Source: JAUZOB01 sp963692465
GTDB lineage: Bacteria; Bacteroidota; Bacteroidia; Bacteroidales; Prolixibacteraceae
Length of the DNA stretch: 64,000 nucleotides
Assembly: GCA_963692465.1 (NCBI GenBank)
Contig: OY829943.1
Coordinates: 2,666,001 to 2,730,000, forward strand
Direction: 5' to 3'
The notes below the pieces were generated by a model, which saw only the letters and a program-made list of their open reading frames with translations, did not search any database and had not been told where the DNA came from. Positions 9,254 through 18,095 of the stretch are shown here, in pieces (the first letter of the stretch is position 1; every line of letters starts with the position of its first letter). The translations under genes and the position numbers were made by a program.

Positions 9254-10414
9254 ATGAAACTATCTGATTTAAAAAAAGAATTTAATCGTATTTATGGAGA
9301 GGGAGAGGCTTCTGTCTTTTTTTCTCCCGGTCGTGTAAATTTAATTGGCGAACATACCGATTACAACGGAGGTTACGTCTTCCCTTGTGCATTGACTTTT
9401 GGAACTTATCTGGTTATTCGTAAGAATAACAAAGGGGTGGTTCGATTTGCTTCTTTGAATTTTGATTTCAAAGATGAAATTGCTCTTGATAAGCTTGAAA
9501 CTAAAGTAGCTGACGGAGCATGGGTTAATTACCCGCTTGGGGTAATGCAGCAATTCTCAAAAAAGGGAGTCGCTTTTGTTGGGATGGATTTGATGTATTA
9601 CGGAGATATTCCTAATGGCGCAGGTCTGTCTTCTTCTGCTTCGATTGAACTGGCTACTGCTGTTGCTGTTAATGATCTTTATGCATGTAAACTCGACATG
9701 ATGGAGATGGTTAAAATAGGACAGCGTGCAGAGAATCAGTTTGTCGGCGTTAACTGTGGAATTATGGATCAGTTCGCAGTCGGTATGGGACAAAAGAATC
9801 ATGCCATGGCATTAAAGTGCGATACGCTGAAATGGACTGCGGTTCCTCTTGAATTAGGTAATTACAAGATTGTTATTGCGAATACGAACAAACGTCGTGG
9901 ATTGGCGGATTCAAAATATAATGAGCGTCGCGGTGAATGTGAAAAGGCGGTTGAATATCTCAATAAAAAGAAACCAATTCATTTTTTAGGTGACATTAAT
10001 CTGGCTGAATTTGAAGATCTAAAAAGTGCAATTCCTGATGAAGTGGTGTTGAGAAGGGCCAGACATGTGGTTTCGGAGAATCAACGGGTAATCGATGCAA
10101 TTCCGGCATTAAAAGCTGGCGATTTGATTAAATTCGGTCAGCTGATGAATGCTTCTCATGATTCCCTTCGGGATGATTATGAAGTAACCGGGGTCGAACT
10201 GGATACCTTGGTGGAGGAAGCTCGTAAAATTAAAGGGGTTATCGGTTCCAGAATGACCGGTGCCGGCTTTGGCGGTTGTACGGTTAGTCTGGTTGATGCC
10301 GGTTCGGTTGATACATTCATTAAAGTAGTTGGTGAAAATTATAAAGCCCGTACGGGACTGACTCCGGATTTCTATGTCGCAGAAGTTGGAGATGGTGCCG
10401 GAAAGGTTGATTAA
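9254..10414 (+). CDS. galK: galactokinase
   Basis: 386 residues from ATG 9254; an in-frame ATG at 9236 would add six residues. The protein phosphorylates alpha-D-galactose to galactose 1-phosphate, the first Leloir step. All three GHMP-kinase motifs are present: GRVNLIGEHTDYNGG (galactokinase signature), PNGAGLSSSASIELA (ATP-binding loop) and SRMTGAGFGGCTVSL. CGIMDQFAVGMG carries the catalytic Asp region. Cytoplasmic. galT starts 17 bp after its stop, so the two are surely cotranscribed. Confidence 0.97.
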   Translation: MKLSDLKKEFNRIYGEGEASVFFSPGRVNLIGEHTDYNGGYVFPCALTFGTYLVIRKNNKGVVRFASLNFDFKDEIALDKLETKVADGAWVNYPLGVMQQFSKKGVAFVGMDLMYYGDIPNGAGLSSSASIELATAVAVNDLYACKLDMMEMVKIGQRAENQFVGVNCGIMDQFAVGMGQKNHAMALKCDTLKWTAVPLELGNYKIVIANTNKRRGLADSKYNERRGECEKAVEYLNKKKPIHFLGDINLAEFEDLKSAIPDEVVLRRARHVVSENQRVIDAIPALKAGDLIKFGQLMNASHDSLRDDYEVTGVELDTLVEEARKIKGVIGSRMTGAGFGGCTVSLVDAGSVDTFIKVVGENYKARTGLTPDFYVAEVGDGAGKVD

Positions 10415-10430
10415 GATAGTATTGAAAGTT

Positions 10431-11477
10431 ATGAACAGTTTTAATTTAACGGAGAATCCGCACCGGAGGTATAACCCTCTGACAGGTGAATGGATTCTGG
10501 TTTCTCCTCATCGGGCTAAAAGACCATGGCAGGGGCAGGTTGAGAAAGTTATTGAGGAAGTTCGTCCTCAATATGATCCGAAATGTTACCTCTGTCCGGG
10601 AAATGAACGGATCGGGGGGCACATAAATCCACAGTATACCAAACCTTTTTCGTTTGTTAACGATTTCAGTGCCTTGTTGACGGATACTCCGGAGGGAGAA
10701 TGGTCGGACGGTGAATTGTTTAAAGCTGAGAGTGAACAGGGTATCTGTAAAGTGATTTGTTTTACTCCCCGGCATGACTTGACGATTCCACAGATGGAAG
10801 TGGAGGAGATAAAACCGGTCATTGACCTTTGGCAAAAGGAGTATCTTGAGCTTGGAGCAAAGCCTTTTATCAACTATGTACAGTTTTTTGAAAATAAGGG
10901 AAGTATCATGGGGTGTAGCAATCCACATCCGCATGGTCAGATATGGGCATCTAAATCAGTTCCTGTTGAACCTCAAAAAGAAGCCCGAATGCAAAAGGCT
11001 TACTTTGAAGAACATGGACGTACATTGCTTTCCGATTATCTGGATGCTGAATTGAAAAAGAAGGCTCGCATCCTGGCATCGAATGATCATTTTGTCGCTC
11101 TTATCCCATTCTGGGCTGTCTGGCCTTTTGAGGCAATGATTGTCAGTCGCAAGCCTTATTCGAGTCTGGCAGGCATGGATGATGCAGTGAAGACCGGATT
11201 GGCTGATATATACAAACAGTTGACGGTTATGTACGATAACCTCTTTGAAGTGTCTTTTGCCTATTCTGCCGGAATTCATCAGGCTCCGACAGATGGACAG
11301 GAGTATCCTTACTGGCATTTTCACATGCATTTTTATCCACCGTTACTTCGTTCGGCTTCTGTCAAAAAGTTTATGGTTGGGTATGAGATGTTGGCTAATC
11401 CGCAGCGGGATATTACTCCTGAATTAAGTGCGCAAAGATTAAGAGATTTGCCTAAAATTCATTATAAAAAGAGATAA
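10431..11477 (+). CDS. galT: UDP-glucose--hexose-1-phosphate uridylyltransferase
   Basis: 348 residues from ATG 10431. This start matches the family N-terminus (NPHRRYNPLTGEWILVSPHRAKRPWQG) and avoids overlapping galK; an upstream ATG at 10374 would overlap it by 41 bp. The enzyme exchanges UMP between UDP-glucose and galactose 1-phosphate. The active site NPHPHGQIW with the nucleophilic His is present, as are the zinc-site cysteines in KCYLCPGN and the late HFHMHFYPP motif. UDP-galactose 4-epimerase (galE), needed to complete the pathway, is not in the window. Confidence 0.97.
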   Translation: MNSFNLTENPHRRYNPLTGEWILVSPHRAKRPWQGQVEKVIEEVRPQYDPKCYLCPGNERIGGHINPQYTKPFSFVNDFSALLTDTPEGEWSDGELFKAESEQGICKVICFTPRHDLTIPQMEVEEIKPVIDLWQKEYLELGAKPFINYVQFFENKGSIMGCSNPHPHGQIWASKSVPVEPQKEARMQKAYFEEHGRTLLSDYLDAELKKKARILASNDHFVALIPFWAVWPFEAMIVSRKPYSSLAGMDDAVKTGLADIYKQLTVMYDNLFEVSFAYSAGIHQAPTDGQEYPYWHFHMHFYPPLLRSASVKKFMVGYEMLANPQRDITPELSAQRLRDLPKIHYKKR

Positions 11478-11538
11478 TAATCTTAACAAATAGCTGAATG
11501 AAAGTTGTTTAGTGCTTTTGCTTCGAGACTGTCATAAA

Positions 11539-11570
11539 TTTGGGTTCTACATTTTAATTTGACATCTTTG
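11539..11570 (+). promoter_or_regulatory. possible internal promoter before the symporter gene
   Basis: TTTG at 11539-11542 and CATCTTTG at 11563-11570 (one mismatch to TAnnTTTG) are 20 bp apart. They lie in the 161-bp gap between galT and the symporter, which could therefore also be expressed separately. Confidence 0.35.
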
Positions 11571-11638
11571 TGACTGTATTATTTGTATTTTATTCAGTCG
11601 TTTAAAATGATAACTAATCAATAAAACAAAGTTAAATC

Positions 11639-13387
11639 ATGGTGGAAACATTTAATTTGGAATGGATCGACTATACAGTGATGTTGGTCTATTTTGCGTT
11701 TGTGTTGGGTATTGGATGGGCCTTAAAACGTTATATGAAAAACGCCAGTGCGTTTCTCGAAGCAGGGCGTTCAATGCCGGCATGGGTCGCTGGTCTGGCT
11801 TTTATATCAACAAACCTCGGCGCTCTGGAGGTGATGGGAATGACCGGATCAGGCGCAAAATACGGAATGATGACAGCTCATTTTTATTGGATTGGAGCTA
11901 TTCCGGCGATGGTATTCCTTGCAATCTTTATGATGCCATTTTATTATGGATCGAAAGCTCGTTCCGTTCCTGAATATTTGAAGTTAAGATATGACGAAAA
12001 GACAAGGGGGCTTAATGCCATTCTTTTCGCTGTTATGACGATTCTCTCTTCTGGGATCTCAATGTACGCCCTTGCCATTTTGATGGAACGGGTATTGGGT
12101 TGGAATTTTAATCTGAGTCTGGTTCTATCTGCCGCAATTGTTCTTGGTTATACCTATCTCGGCGGACTTTCATCAGCAATCTACAATGAAGTATTACAAT
12201 TCTTTATTATCGTAATCGGGTTGTTTCCTCTGGTTTACCTTGGACTACACGATGTTGGCGGCTGGTCGGGTTTGCAAGCTCATTTGGCACCAATTGCACA
12301 GGCCAAAGGTTATGCTGCTGATGCTTATACAACAATGTGGCGGCATACGGGGTCGGCTAAGGCGAATCCACTTGGAGTTGAATGGTATAGTATTTTTGCA
12401 GGATTAGGTTTTGTCCTTTCTTTTGGATACTGGTGTACAAACTTCTTAATTGTACAACGGGCTATGTCTGCTGAATCAAAATTAGCAGCTCGTAATACTC
12501 CGTTAATCGGAGCTCTTCCTAAAATGTTTATCCCTTTCTTGATCATTGTTCCTGGTATCATTGCGTTGGTTTTAATGAACACTCCGGGCAAAGGTTTTGT
12601 TCTTCCTGTTAATGCGGCCGGACAGCCTATTTATGATTATACGATTATCATGTTATTGAAACAATATTTGCCTTCAGGTGTTCTGGGATTAGGGATTACT
12701 GCATTACTCGCTTCGTTTATGTCGGGAATGGCCGGAAATGTTTCTGCTTTCAATACGGTATTTACTTACGATATTTATCAGAGCTATATCCGTCCTGTAA
12801 CAGGGGATAAAGAAGCTGATGATAAACATTACTTGAAAGTAGGTCGTATTTCAACGATCTTTGGGGTACTTGTGAGTATTGCTGCTGCGTATATTGCTTG
12901 TTTGTTCGGTAATATTATGGATTTCCTTCAAACCATTTTCTCCATGATTAATGCTCCGTTATTTGCAGTAATCTTCTTGGGTATGTTTTGGAAGCGAACC
13001 ACAGGACACGCTGCATTCTCTGGTTTGTTAGGAGGATTTCTTGTTGCGTTAGTCCATCATGGACTGACCATTCCTGCAGGAGCATCAACACTCTTTAAGG
13101 GAGGATGGCTCTCTGCTATGTTTGGCGGTCAGCCTGTTTTTACCTATCCGGTTGAAATGGCACAAAATTTTTGGACTGCAATATTTGCATGTAGCACCAG
13201 TGTAATTATTCTTGTGGTGGTTACTCTCTTAACGAAGAATAAAAAGACAGATAGTGAGATGGTTGGTTTGGTTTATCAGTTGACTCCGAAAGAAGTTGAT
13301 ACCGACGTTGTTTGGTACAAACGTCCAGCGACTATTGCTATTTTAGTCCTTGCAATTCTGATTGCTTTAACAATTATGTTCTGGTAA
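11639..13387 (+). CDS. sodium/solute symporter (SSS family), probable galactose or sugar transporter
   Basis: 582 residues with about 13-14 hydrophobic spans, the size and layout of the SSS family (SGLT type). Family features are the first helix after DYTVMLVYFAFVLGIGW, SFLEAGRS-like SAFLEAGRSMP, ISTNLGALEVMG (sodium-site region) and YLGGLSSAIYNEVLQFF. It would import a sugar with Na+ across the inner membrane. Its place after galK-galT suggests galactose, probably released from an oligosaccharide in the periplasm; the exact sugar is inference. A 70-residue membrane protein follows 13 bp later. Confidence 0.92.
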   Translation: MVETFNLEWIDYTVMLVYFAFVLGIGWALKRYMKNASAFLEAGRSMPAWVAGLAFISTNLGALEVMGMTGSGAKYGMMTAHFYWIGAIPAMVFLAIFMMPFYYGSKARSVPEYLKLRYDEKTRGLNAILFAVMTILSSGISMYALAILMERVLGWNFNLSLVLSAAIVLGYTYLGGLSSAIYNEVLQFFIIVIGLFPLVYLGLHDVGGWSGLQAHLAPIAQAKGYAADAYTTMWRHTGSAKANPLGVEWYSIFAGLGFVLSFGYWCTNFLIVQRAMSAESKLAARNTPLIGALPKMFIPFLIIVPGIIALVLMNTPGKGFVLPVNAAGQPIYDYTIIMLLKQYLPSGVLGLGITALLASFMSGMAGNVSAFNTVFTYDIYQSYIRPVTGDKEADDKHYLKVGRISTIFGVLVSIAAAYIACLFGNIMDFLQTIFSMINAPLFAVIFLGMFWKRTTGHAAFSGLLGGFLVALVHHGLTIPAGASTLFKGGWLSAMFGGQPVFTYPVEMAQNFWTAIFACSTSVIILVVVTLLTKNKKTDSEMVGLVYQLTPKEVDTDVVWYKRPATIAILVLAILIALTIMFW

Positions 13388-13400
13388 AAAATATGGTATT

Positions 13401-13613
13401 ATGATTGATATTAAACTTCCTATAGGTCTGATGTTTTCTATTTTAGGCCTTTTAATTACCGGATATAGTTTTCTTACGATTTCGAATCCGGGAATGTATC
13501 AAAAATCGTTTGGAATCAACATTAATCTTTGGTCCGGTTTATTCATGCTCGTTTTTGGCGGAACCATGCTCGTGTTATGGTTTGTAGACTATAAAAAGAA
13601 GAAAAGGGCCTGA
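13401..13613 (+). CDS. small two-helix membrane protein linked to the symporter
   Basis: 70 residues with two predicted membrane segments (about 5-26 and 44-63) and a basic C-terminus (DYKKKKRA). It starts 13 bp after the symporter stop and lies before the terminator, so it is almost certainly cotranscribed. I do not recognise a family. Small membrane partners of SSS transporters are known elsewhere, for example the DUF485-type partner of ActP, so an accessory role is plausible but unproven. Confidence 0.75.
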   Translation: MIDIKLPIGLMFSILGLLITGYSFLTISNPGMYQKSFGININLWSGLFMLVFGGTMLVLWFVDYKKKKRA

Positions 13614-13665
13614 TTATTGATAACTTTTGACTTTTTAATTTTTGATTAAAAAGTTTACAATATTT

Positions 13666-13718
13666 ATTCCGCTTATCGAAATGGTGTTTTCATCATTTGG
13701 TTAAGCGGAATTTTTTTA
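13666..13718 (+). terminator. strong terminator of the galactose operon
   Basis: The outer arms 13666-13675 and 13702-13711 (ATTCCGCTTA and its complement) enclose a second stem (13678-13685 / 13690-13697) with a TTTT loop. A run of seven T follows. The nested hairpin lies just after the small membrane gene and overlaps any upstream start of the next gene, which argues for the start at 13790. Confidence 0.85.
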
Positions 13719-13789
13719 TTTATAATGGCTCTTATTATGAGGCTATTCACGAAAGGTTTTTAAATTTGTATAACCCAGATCTATTTTCT

Positions 13790-14743
13790 ATGTACGATAT
13801 TGTAGGCGATATTCATGGTCATGCTACTCTGCTTAAAAAGTTACTTAAGAGCCTAGGGTACCAGAAAACCAACGGAAGTTATTCTCATCCGGAACGAAAA
13901 CTGATTTTTGTGGGCGATTTTATTGACCGTGGTCCGGAGATTCGACAAACTATTCAAATTGTTCGTTCTATTGTTGAGGGAGGAAATGGAACGGCAATTA
14001 TGGGAAATCATGAGTTTAATGCGATTCTGTTTTTCTTAAAGCAGGAAGACGAAGTGATTCTCAGACGCAAATCGCCTAAATTGAAGATGGCAATGGTGCG
14101 TACCCTGGAACAATTCGCCTCTGCTCCGGAAGAGCTTCGTTCACATATTAAATGGTTCAGAACCTTACCTTTCTTTTTTGAATCTCCCGACTTCCGGGTT
14201 GTTCATGCGTGCTGGAATGATGAGAATATTAATCTGTTGAAACAAACTTTTCAGGGATCTCGCATAAAGCGATCTGAATTGAAAACTGCCCTTAAAAATA
14301 ATTTGGTGGTTAAGGCAATCGAACAGACCTTGAAGGGGTATGAATTGAGAATGCCTGCCGATCTCATATTAAGGGATTCACAGGGAATAAATCATCGTAT
14401 GTTCCGGATTAAATGGTGGGAATCGCCGATTGGTAAAACATTCAATGAGATGTCTTTTGGAAATAAATTTATTCTTCCGGCTTATACGGTTCCTAAAGAG
14501 ATTCTCTTTGACGTTAAGAAGTATCAGGAAAGTAATCTTCCTGTTTTTTTCGGTCATTATTGTTTGCAGCAGCCTCCTGTTATAAGTCCTAATCTTTGTT
14601 GTCTGGATAGTTGTGTGGTGAATACGGGGACCCTTACCGCTTATCGATGGGATGGAGAGAATCCGCTTAATTCTAAAAATATTGTTGTTTCGGGGGAGAA
14701 GATTGTTCGGGAAGATCAAAAGGATTACGTTTATATAGGATAA
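13790..14743 (+). CDS. calcineurin-like metallophosphoesterase (PP2A/PrpA-like or Ap4A hydrolase-like)
   Basis: 317 residues from ATG 13790; an upstream TTG at 13697 would run through the terminator hairpin. The metal-binding signatures of the superfamily are in order: DIVGDIHGH, FVGDFIDRGPE, IMGNHEFNA and VVHACW. These bind two metal ions that activate water to cleave phosphoester bonds. The N-terminal layout resembles bacterial serine/threonine protein phosphatases and diadenosine tetraphosphatase, which sequence alone does not separate. It is cytoplasmic (no signal peptide) and followed by the convergent tRNA-Asp pair. Confidence 0.9.
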   Translation: MYDIVGDIHGHATLLKKLLKSLGYQKTNGSYSHPERKLIFVGDFIDRGPEIRQTIQIVRSIVEGGNGTAIMGNHEFNAILFFLKQEDEVILRRKSPKLKMAMVRTLEQFASAPEELRSHIKWFRTLPFFFESPDFRVVHACWNDENINLLKQTFQGSRIKRSELKTALKNNLVVKAIEQTLKGYELRMPADLILRDSQGINHRMFRIKWWESPIGKTFNEMSFGNKFILPAYTVPKEILFDVKKYQESNLPVFFGHYCLQQPPVISPNLCCLDSCVVNTGTLTAYRWDGENPLNSKNIVVSGEKIVREDQKDYVYIG

Positions 14744-14786
14744 GGACATAAAAAAAGATTGTCTCTTTAACTGAAACAATCTTTTG

Positions 14787-14860
14787 CGGTGACGACGAGA
14801 CTTGAACTCGCAACCTCCGGCGTGACAGGCCGGCATTCTAACCAATTGAACTACATCACC
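14787..14860 (-). tRNA. tRNA-Asp (GUC), copy 1
   Basis: On the minus strand a 74-nt cloverleaf is complete: acceptor GGTGATG/CGTCACC, D-arm, anticodon stem CCGGC/GCCGG with loop CTGTCAC (anticodon GTC), T-arm with GTTCAAGTC, discriminator G. No CCA is encoded. Identical to the copy at 14891-14964. Confidence 0.97.
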
Positions 14861-14890
14861 AGTAGTAATACAAACTGAATTAAATAAAGG

Positions 14891-14964
14891 CGGTGACGAC
14901 GAGACTTGAACTCGCAACCTCCGGCGTGACAGGCCGGCATTCTAACCAATTGAACTACATCACC
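14891..14964 (-). tRNA. tRNA-Asp (GUC), copy 2
   Basis: The same 74-nt cloverleaf with anticodon GTC and discriminator G, no encoded CCA, 30 bp upstream of copy 1 in transcription order. Both are probably cut from one transcript. Confidence 0.97.
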
Positions 14965-15014
14965 CAAAATTTAATAACAGACCAGACTGTCTGTGCTTTT
15001 CTTTTAAAGCGTTG

Positions 15015-15046
15015 CAAATATAGAATTTCTTTTAATTACCTACAAT
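15015..15046 (-). promoter_or_regulatory. promoter of the tRNA-Asp pair
   Basis: On the minus strand TATATTTG (15015-15022) matches the TAnnTTTG -7 box exactly. An ATTG lies about 20 bp further upstream (15043-15046). Confidence 0.6.
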
Positions 15047-15079
15047 AGCATTGATTAAAAAAACGCTGTATTTAAGCAA

Positions 15080-15646
15080 TTACAGCGGTTGTTGCTCATT
15101 ATCAGGGGGCGTTTTTTTTATAAAAAAGCTAAAATGAACGTGTCCGTATTTTTTTTCTTTTTCAAACGCTTCTTCTTTGCTGAAATTATAAGTCGCCGGA
15201 TGCTCTAATATGAAGATTCCTTCTGGTTTTAGTAGCTTTCCTTGTAGTACGGATGTCGGAATATCTGATAAACAAGACAGATCAAAAGGAGGATCGGCAA
15301 ATATCAAATCATATTGCTCGTTACATGTTTTTAAATAATGAAATACTTCTCCCCGAAAAACACGAATCCCCTCAATATTAAAATTCTTGACGGTTTGGCG
15401 TATAAAAGACCAATGCTTAAAACTTTGCTCAATAGCTGTAATATCATGGCATCCTCTTGAGGCAAATTCGTAACTGATACTTCCTGTTCCGGAAAACAGA
15501 TCAAGAACCTTCATTGATTCGAGATCGAATCGATTTACAAGAATATTGAATAAGCCTTCTTTTGCAAGGTCTGTAGTCGGACGGGAAGTGAAATTCTTCC
15601 CGGGATTAAACTGTCGGCCTTTAAGTTCTCCTCCAACTATTCGCAT
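15080..15646 (-). CDS. rsmD: 16S rRNA (guanine966-N2)-methyltransferase
   Basis: 188 residues, typical for RsmD. The start MRIVGGELKGRQ and SRPTTDLAKEGLFN are family signatures. VLDLFSGTGSISYEFASRG is the SAM-binding motif I, and the catalytic DPPF motif is at IFADPPFDL. It methylates G966 of 16S rRNA on assembled 30S particles. Its start overlaps the end of the DUF3822 gene by 10 bp, so they are translationally coupled, an arrangement that fits Bacteroidota genomes. Confidence 0.94.
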   Translation of the reverse strand: MRIVGGELKGRQFNPGKNFTSRPTTDLAKEGLFNILVNRFDLESMKVLDLFSGTGSISYEFASRGCHDITAIEQSFKHWSFIRQTVKNFNIEGIRVFRGEVFHYLKTCNEQYDLIFADPPFDLSCLSDIPTSVLQGKLLKPEGIFILEHPATYNFSKEEAFEKEKKYGHVHFSFFIKKTPPDNEQQPL

Positions 15647-16479
15647 TTATATAAATTTAAAAGATTCTTGAAAAAGTGCAGCGGGTTTTTTGTTATGGTA
15701 TAGCTATATAAGAAATCATTATTCAGGCTGTCGAACAAGACATGACGGATATATTTCTTTAAGAGGAGATAGATGGGTTGATCCTTCTGAATGTTCCCGC
15801 TTAAGATAACTTCAGTTGTGGCCTGATCCAGTTTTAGCTGTTCAAAAGTGTAAAGAGTATAAAATAGAAAGTCCCGTTCATTTTTGATAAAAAATTGATT
15901 GAATAGTTGAGTCTTCCCATTGTTGATAACCAGGATATCAATAAAGTCACTGTTTTGATTAATGTATATTCGGATTCCTGATTTCCCACTGGATTTGTAA
16001 GCATTGGAGATAAAAGGGAATGAGTGATGATGAATTTTTATTCCCGGAAAAAGTTCGTTAAGTGTTTGTCCTAAGTTTTCAGGTAGAGCATAAATTAAAT
16101 AGGCCATTGAGGCTGGAACTGCATCGTTTCGGATGATTTCGTCCGGCACAAAGGGATGATTAAAAAGAAAAGTTTTTTCAGCGTATTCATCGGTATAAAG
16201 TTCGGATGGAACAATAGTTACTCTTCTGGAGCAATAGATGGCTGATATGCTTTTATAGGGATAACGCAAAAGGTTTTCTTCTTGATAAATTTCTTTGACT
16301 TTCCGGGAAAGAGCAGATGGATTCTTTATTTGAAAAGGATAGGTCTTAAGTACAATGTATTTATTTTTTATGGTATCAAGAATACAAAATGCCAGTCCAT
16401 CCTTACTGATTTGAATGGATAAATGATATAAATTTGTTGAGTTAACGTCTAATGATTCATCAATATATGCAAGATTCAT
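15637..16479 (-). CDS. DUF3822 family protein
   Basis: 280 residues. The opening (LSIQISKDGLAFCILDTIKNKYIVL) and overall layout match the DUF3822 family, a Bacteroidota protein of unknown biochemical role with an actin-like/ASKHA appearance; that fold is inference. No signal peptide or membrane span. It overlaps rsmD by 10 bp and precedes it in the same transcript. Function unknown. Confidence 0.8.
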   Translation of the reverse strand: MNLAYIDESLDVNSTNLYHLSIQISKDGLAFCILDTIKNKYIVLKTYPFQIKNPSALSRKVKEIYQEENLLRYPYKSISAIYCSRRVTIVPSELYTDEYAEKTFLFNHPFVPDEIIRNDAVPASMAYLIYALPENLGQTLNELFPGIKIHHHSFPFISNAYKSSGKSGIRIYINQNSDFIDILVINNGKTQLFNQFFIKNERDFLFYTLYTFEQLKLDQATTEVILSGNIQKDQPIYLLLKKYIRHVLFDSLNNDFLYSYTITKNPLHFFKNLLNLYKCE

Positions 16480-16646
16480 AGGCTTCTGTTCCAGAGTTTG
16501 CGCGATCAGACAGGAACGCTGAATTATTTATTTTATAAAGATAATTTGATGGCAGAATTGATTGAAGCGGATCCGATCAATGCTGATTTACGCAAAATTA
16601 TAAAAATATTGTTACTTACTTGAACCTGATTCTTTAATTTAGCCAG

Positions 16647-18095
16647 ATGATCAAAAATCATTTGTGTCAGTTAATCTCCGGTGAACTGGGCCATGTTCCG
16701 ACAAACGGACAGCAAAAAGTCATAGAGGCTCTTGCTGATTTTGTCATCTCTGATGATTCTGATTCTATTTTTTTATTAAAAGGGTATGCAGGAACCGGGA
16801 AGACAACTCTTGTCGGGGCTTTGGTCCGTGTATTGAGTCAGTATCGGATTCGTACGGTCTTGCTGGCTCCTACCGGTCGGGCAGCAAAGGTTATTACTAA
16901 ATATTCAGGTCGTCCTGCCTATACAATTCATAAACGGATTTACCGGCAACAATCTGCTGCGGACCCGTCGAGTCGTTTTAATCTGGACCGGAATACGGAT
17001 GCTCATACTTTTTTTATCGTTGACGAATCATCGATGATTTCTAATGATGGATATGACTGGAATGTGTTCGGTTCGGGAAGATTATTGGATGATCTGATGC
17101 AGTATGTGTATAACGGGAGACATTGCCGACTTATTCTGGTCGGGGATACAGCGCAGCTGCCTCCGGTTGGATTGACGGTTAGTCCTGCGCTGGATGCCAG
17201 TGCACTTGATGCATTCGGGAAAAATGTATTCAACTATGAATTGACAGAAGTAATTCGTCAGGCGGCAGATTCGGGAATCCTTTCGTGTGCAACGGATTTA
17301 AGAACTTTGCTTCAGATGGGTGATTTTAACCCTGGTTATTTTCCGATTCAGTGTGAAGGTTTTCCGGATGTAAAAAGGATTTCGGGGGTAGATCTGATTG
17401 ATTTGATTCAGGAGTGTTACGATCAATACGGACAGGAAGATACGATTGTTGTTACTCGCAGTAATCAGCGTGCGAATCAGTTTAATCAGGGGATCCGTAA
17501 TATGGTTTTGTTTCGTGACTCGGAGATTACTACTGGCGACTTGTTGATGGTCGTTAAAAATAATTATCACTGGCTGACCAAAAATGATCAGGTCGATTTT
17601 ATTGCTAACGGGGATATTGCAGAGGTTGTTCGGATAAAAAAATTTGATGATCTGTATGGGTTTCGTTTTGCAAATGTGACCTTGCGATTTATTGATTACC
17701 AGAATCTTGAGGTCGATTGTGAGATCTTTTTGGATACGTTACAGATTAAAAGCGCTTCTTTGTCGAAAGAAGATCAACAGCGCCTGTATAGTGCTGTATC
17801 GGAGGATTATGTTGATGTTAAGAGTAAAAAAGAGCGTTGGATGAAGGTTCGGGAAAACGATTATTATAATGCATTACAGGTGAAATTTGCCTATGCTGTT
17901 ACTTGTCACAAGGCACAGGGCGGTCAATGGAAGGCTGTTTTTGTTGATCAGGGTTATCTGACCGAAGATAAGATTGACGTTGAATATTTACGATGGCTGT
18001 ACACTGCATTTACCCGGGCTACTGAGCGCCTTTATCTGGTCAATTTCAATAAACAATTCTTTGAGACGAATCCCATGATTAATGAGACGTTTTAA
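16647..18095 (+). CDS. RecD/Pif1-like superfamily 1 DNA helicase (AAA ATPase)
   Basis: 482 residues. LLKGYAGTGKTTL (Walker A) is at about 43-55, FFIVDESSMIS (Walker B) follows, and LILVGDTAQLPPVG is helicase motif III. The C-terminal UvrD-like part includes FAYAVTCHKAQGGQW and LYTAFTRATERLYLV (motifs V and VI). This is the short RecD2-like type lacking the N-terminal RecD domains. It is likely a 5'-3' DNA helicase in repair or replication-fork processing. Its end overlaps the convergent rnz gene by 17 bp. Confidence 0.92.
   Translation: MIKNHLCQLISGELGHVPTNGQQKVIEALADFVISDDSDSIFLLKGYAGTGKTTLVGALVRVLSQYRIRTVLLAPTGRAAKVITKYSGRPAYTIHKRIYRQQSAADPSSRFNLDRNTDAHTFFIVDESSMISNDGYDWNVFGSGRLLDDLMQYVYNGRHCRLILVGDTAQLPPVGLTVSPALDASALDAFGKNVFNYELTEVIRQAADSGILSCATDLRTLLQMGDFNPGYFPIQCEGFPDVKRISGVDLIDLIQECYDQYGQEDTIVVTRSNQRANQFNQGIRNMVLFRDSEITTGDLLMVVKNNYHWLTKNDQVDFIANGDIAEVVRIKKFDDLYGFRFANVTLRFIDYQNLEVDCEIFLDTLQIKSASLSKEDQQRLYSAVSEDYVDVKSKKERWMKVRENDYYNALQVKFAYAVTCHKAQGGQWKAVFVDQGYLTEDKIDVEYLRWLYTAFTRATERLYLVNFNKQFFETNPMINETF

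Noticed and set aside
14378..14917. 180-codon minus-strand frame over the phosphatase end and a tRNA-Asp
   Set aside because: It crosses a tRNA gene and is antisense to a well-supported enzyme; no recognisable protein features.
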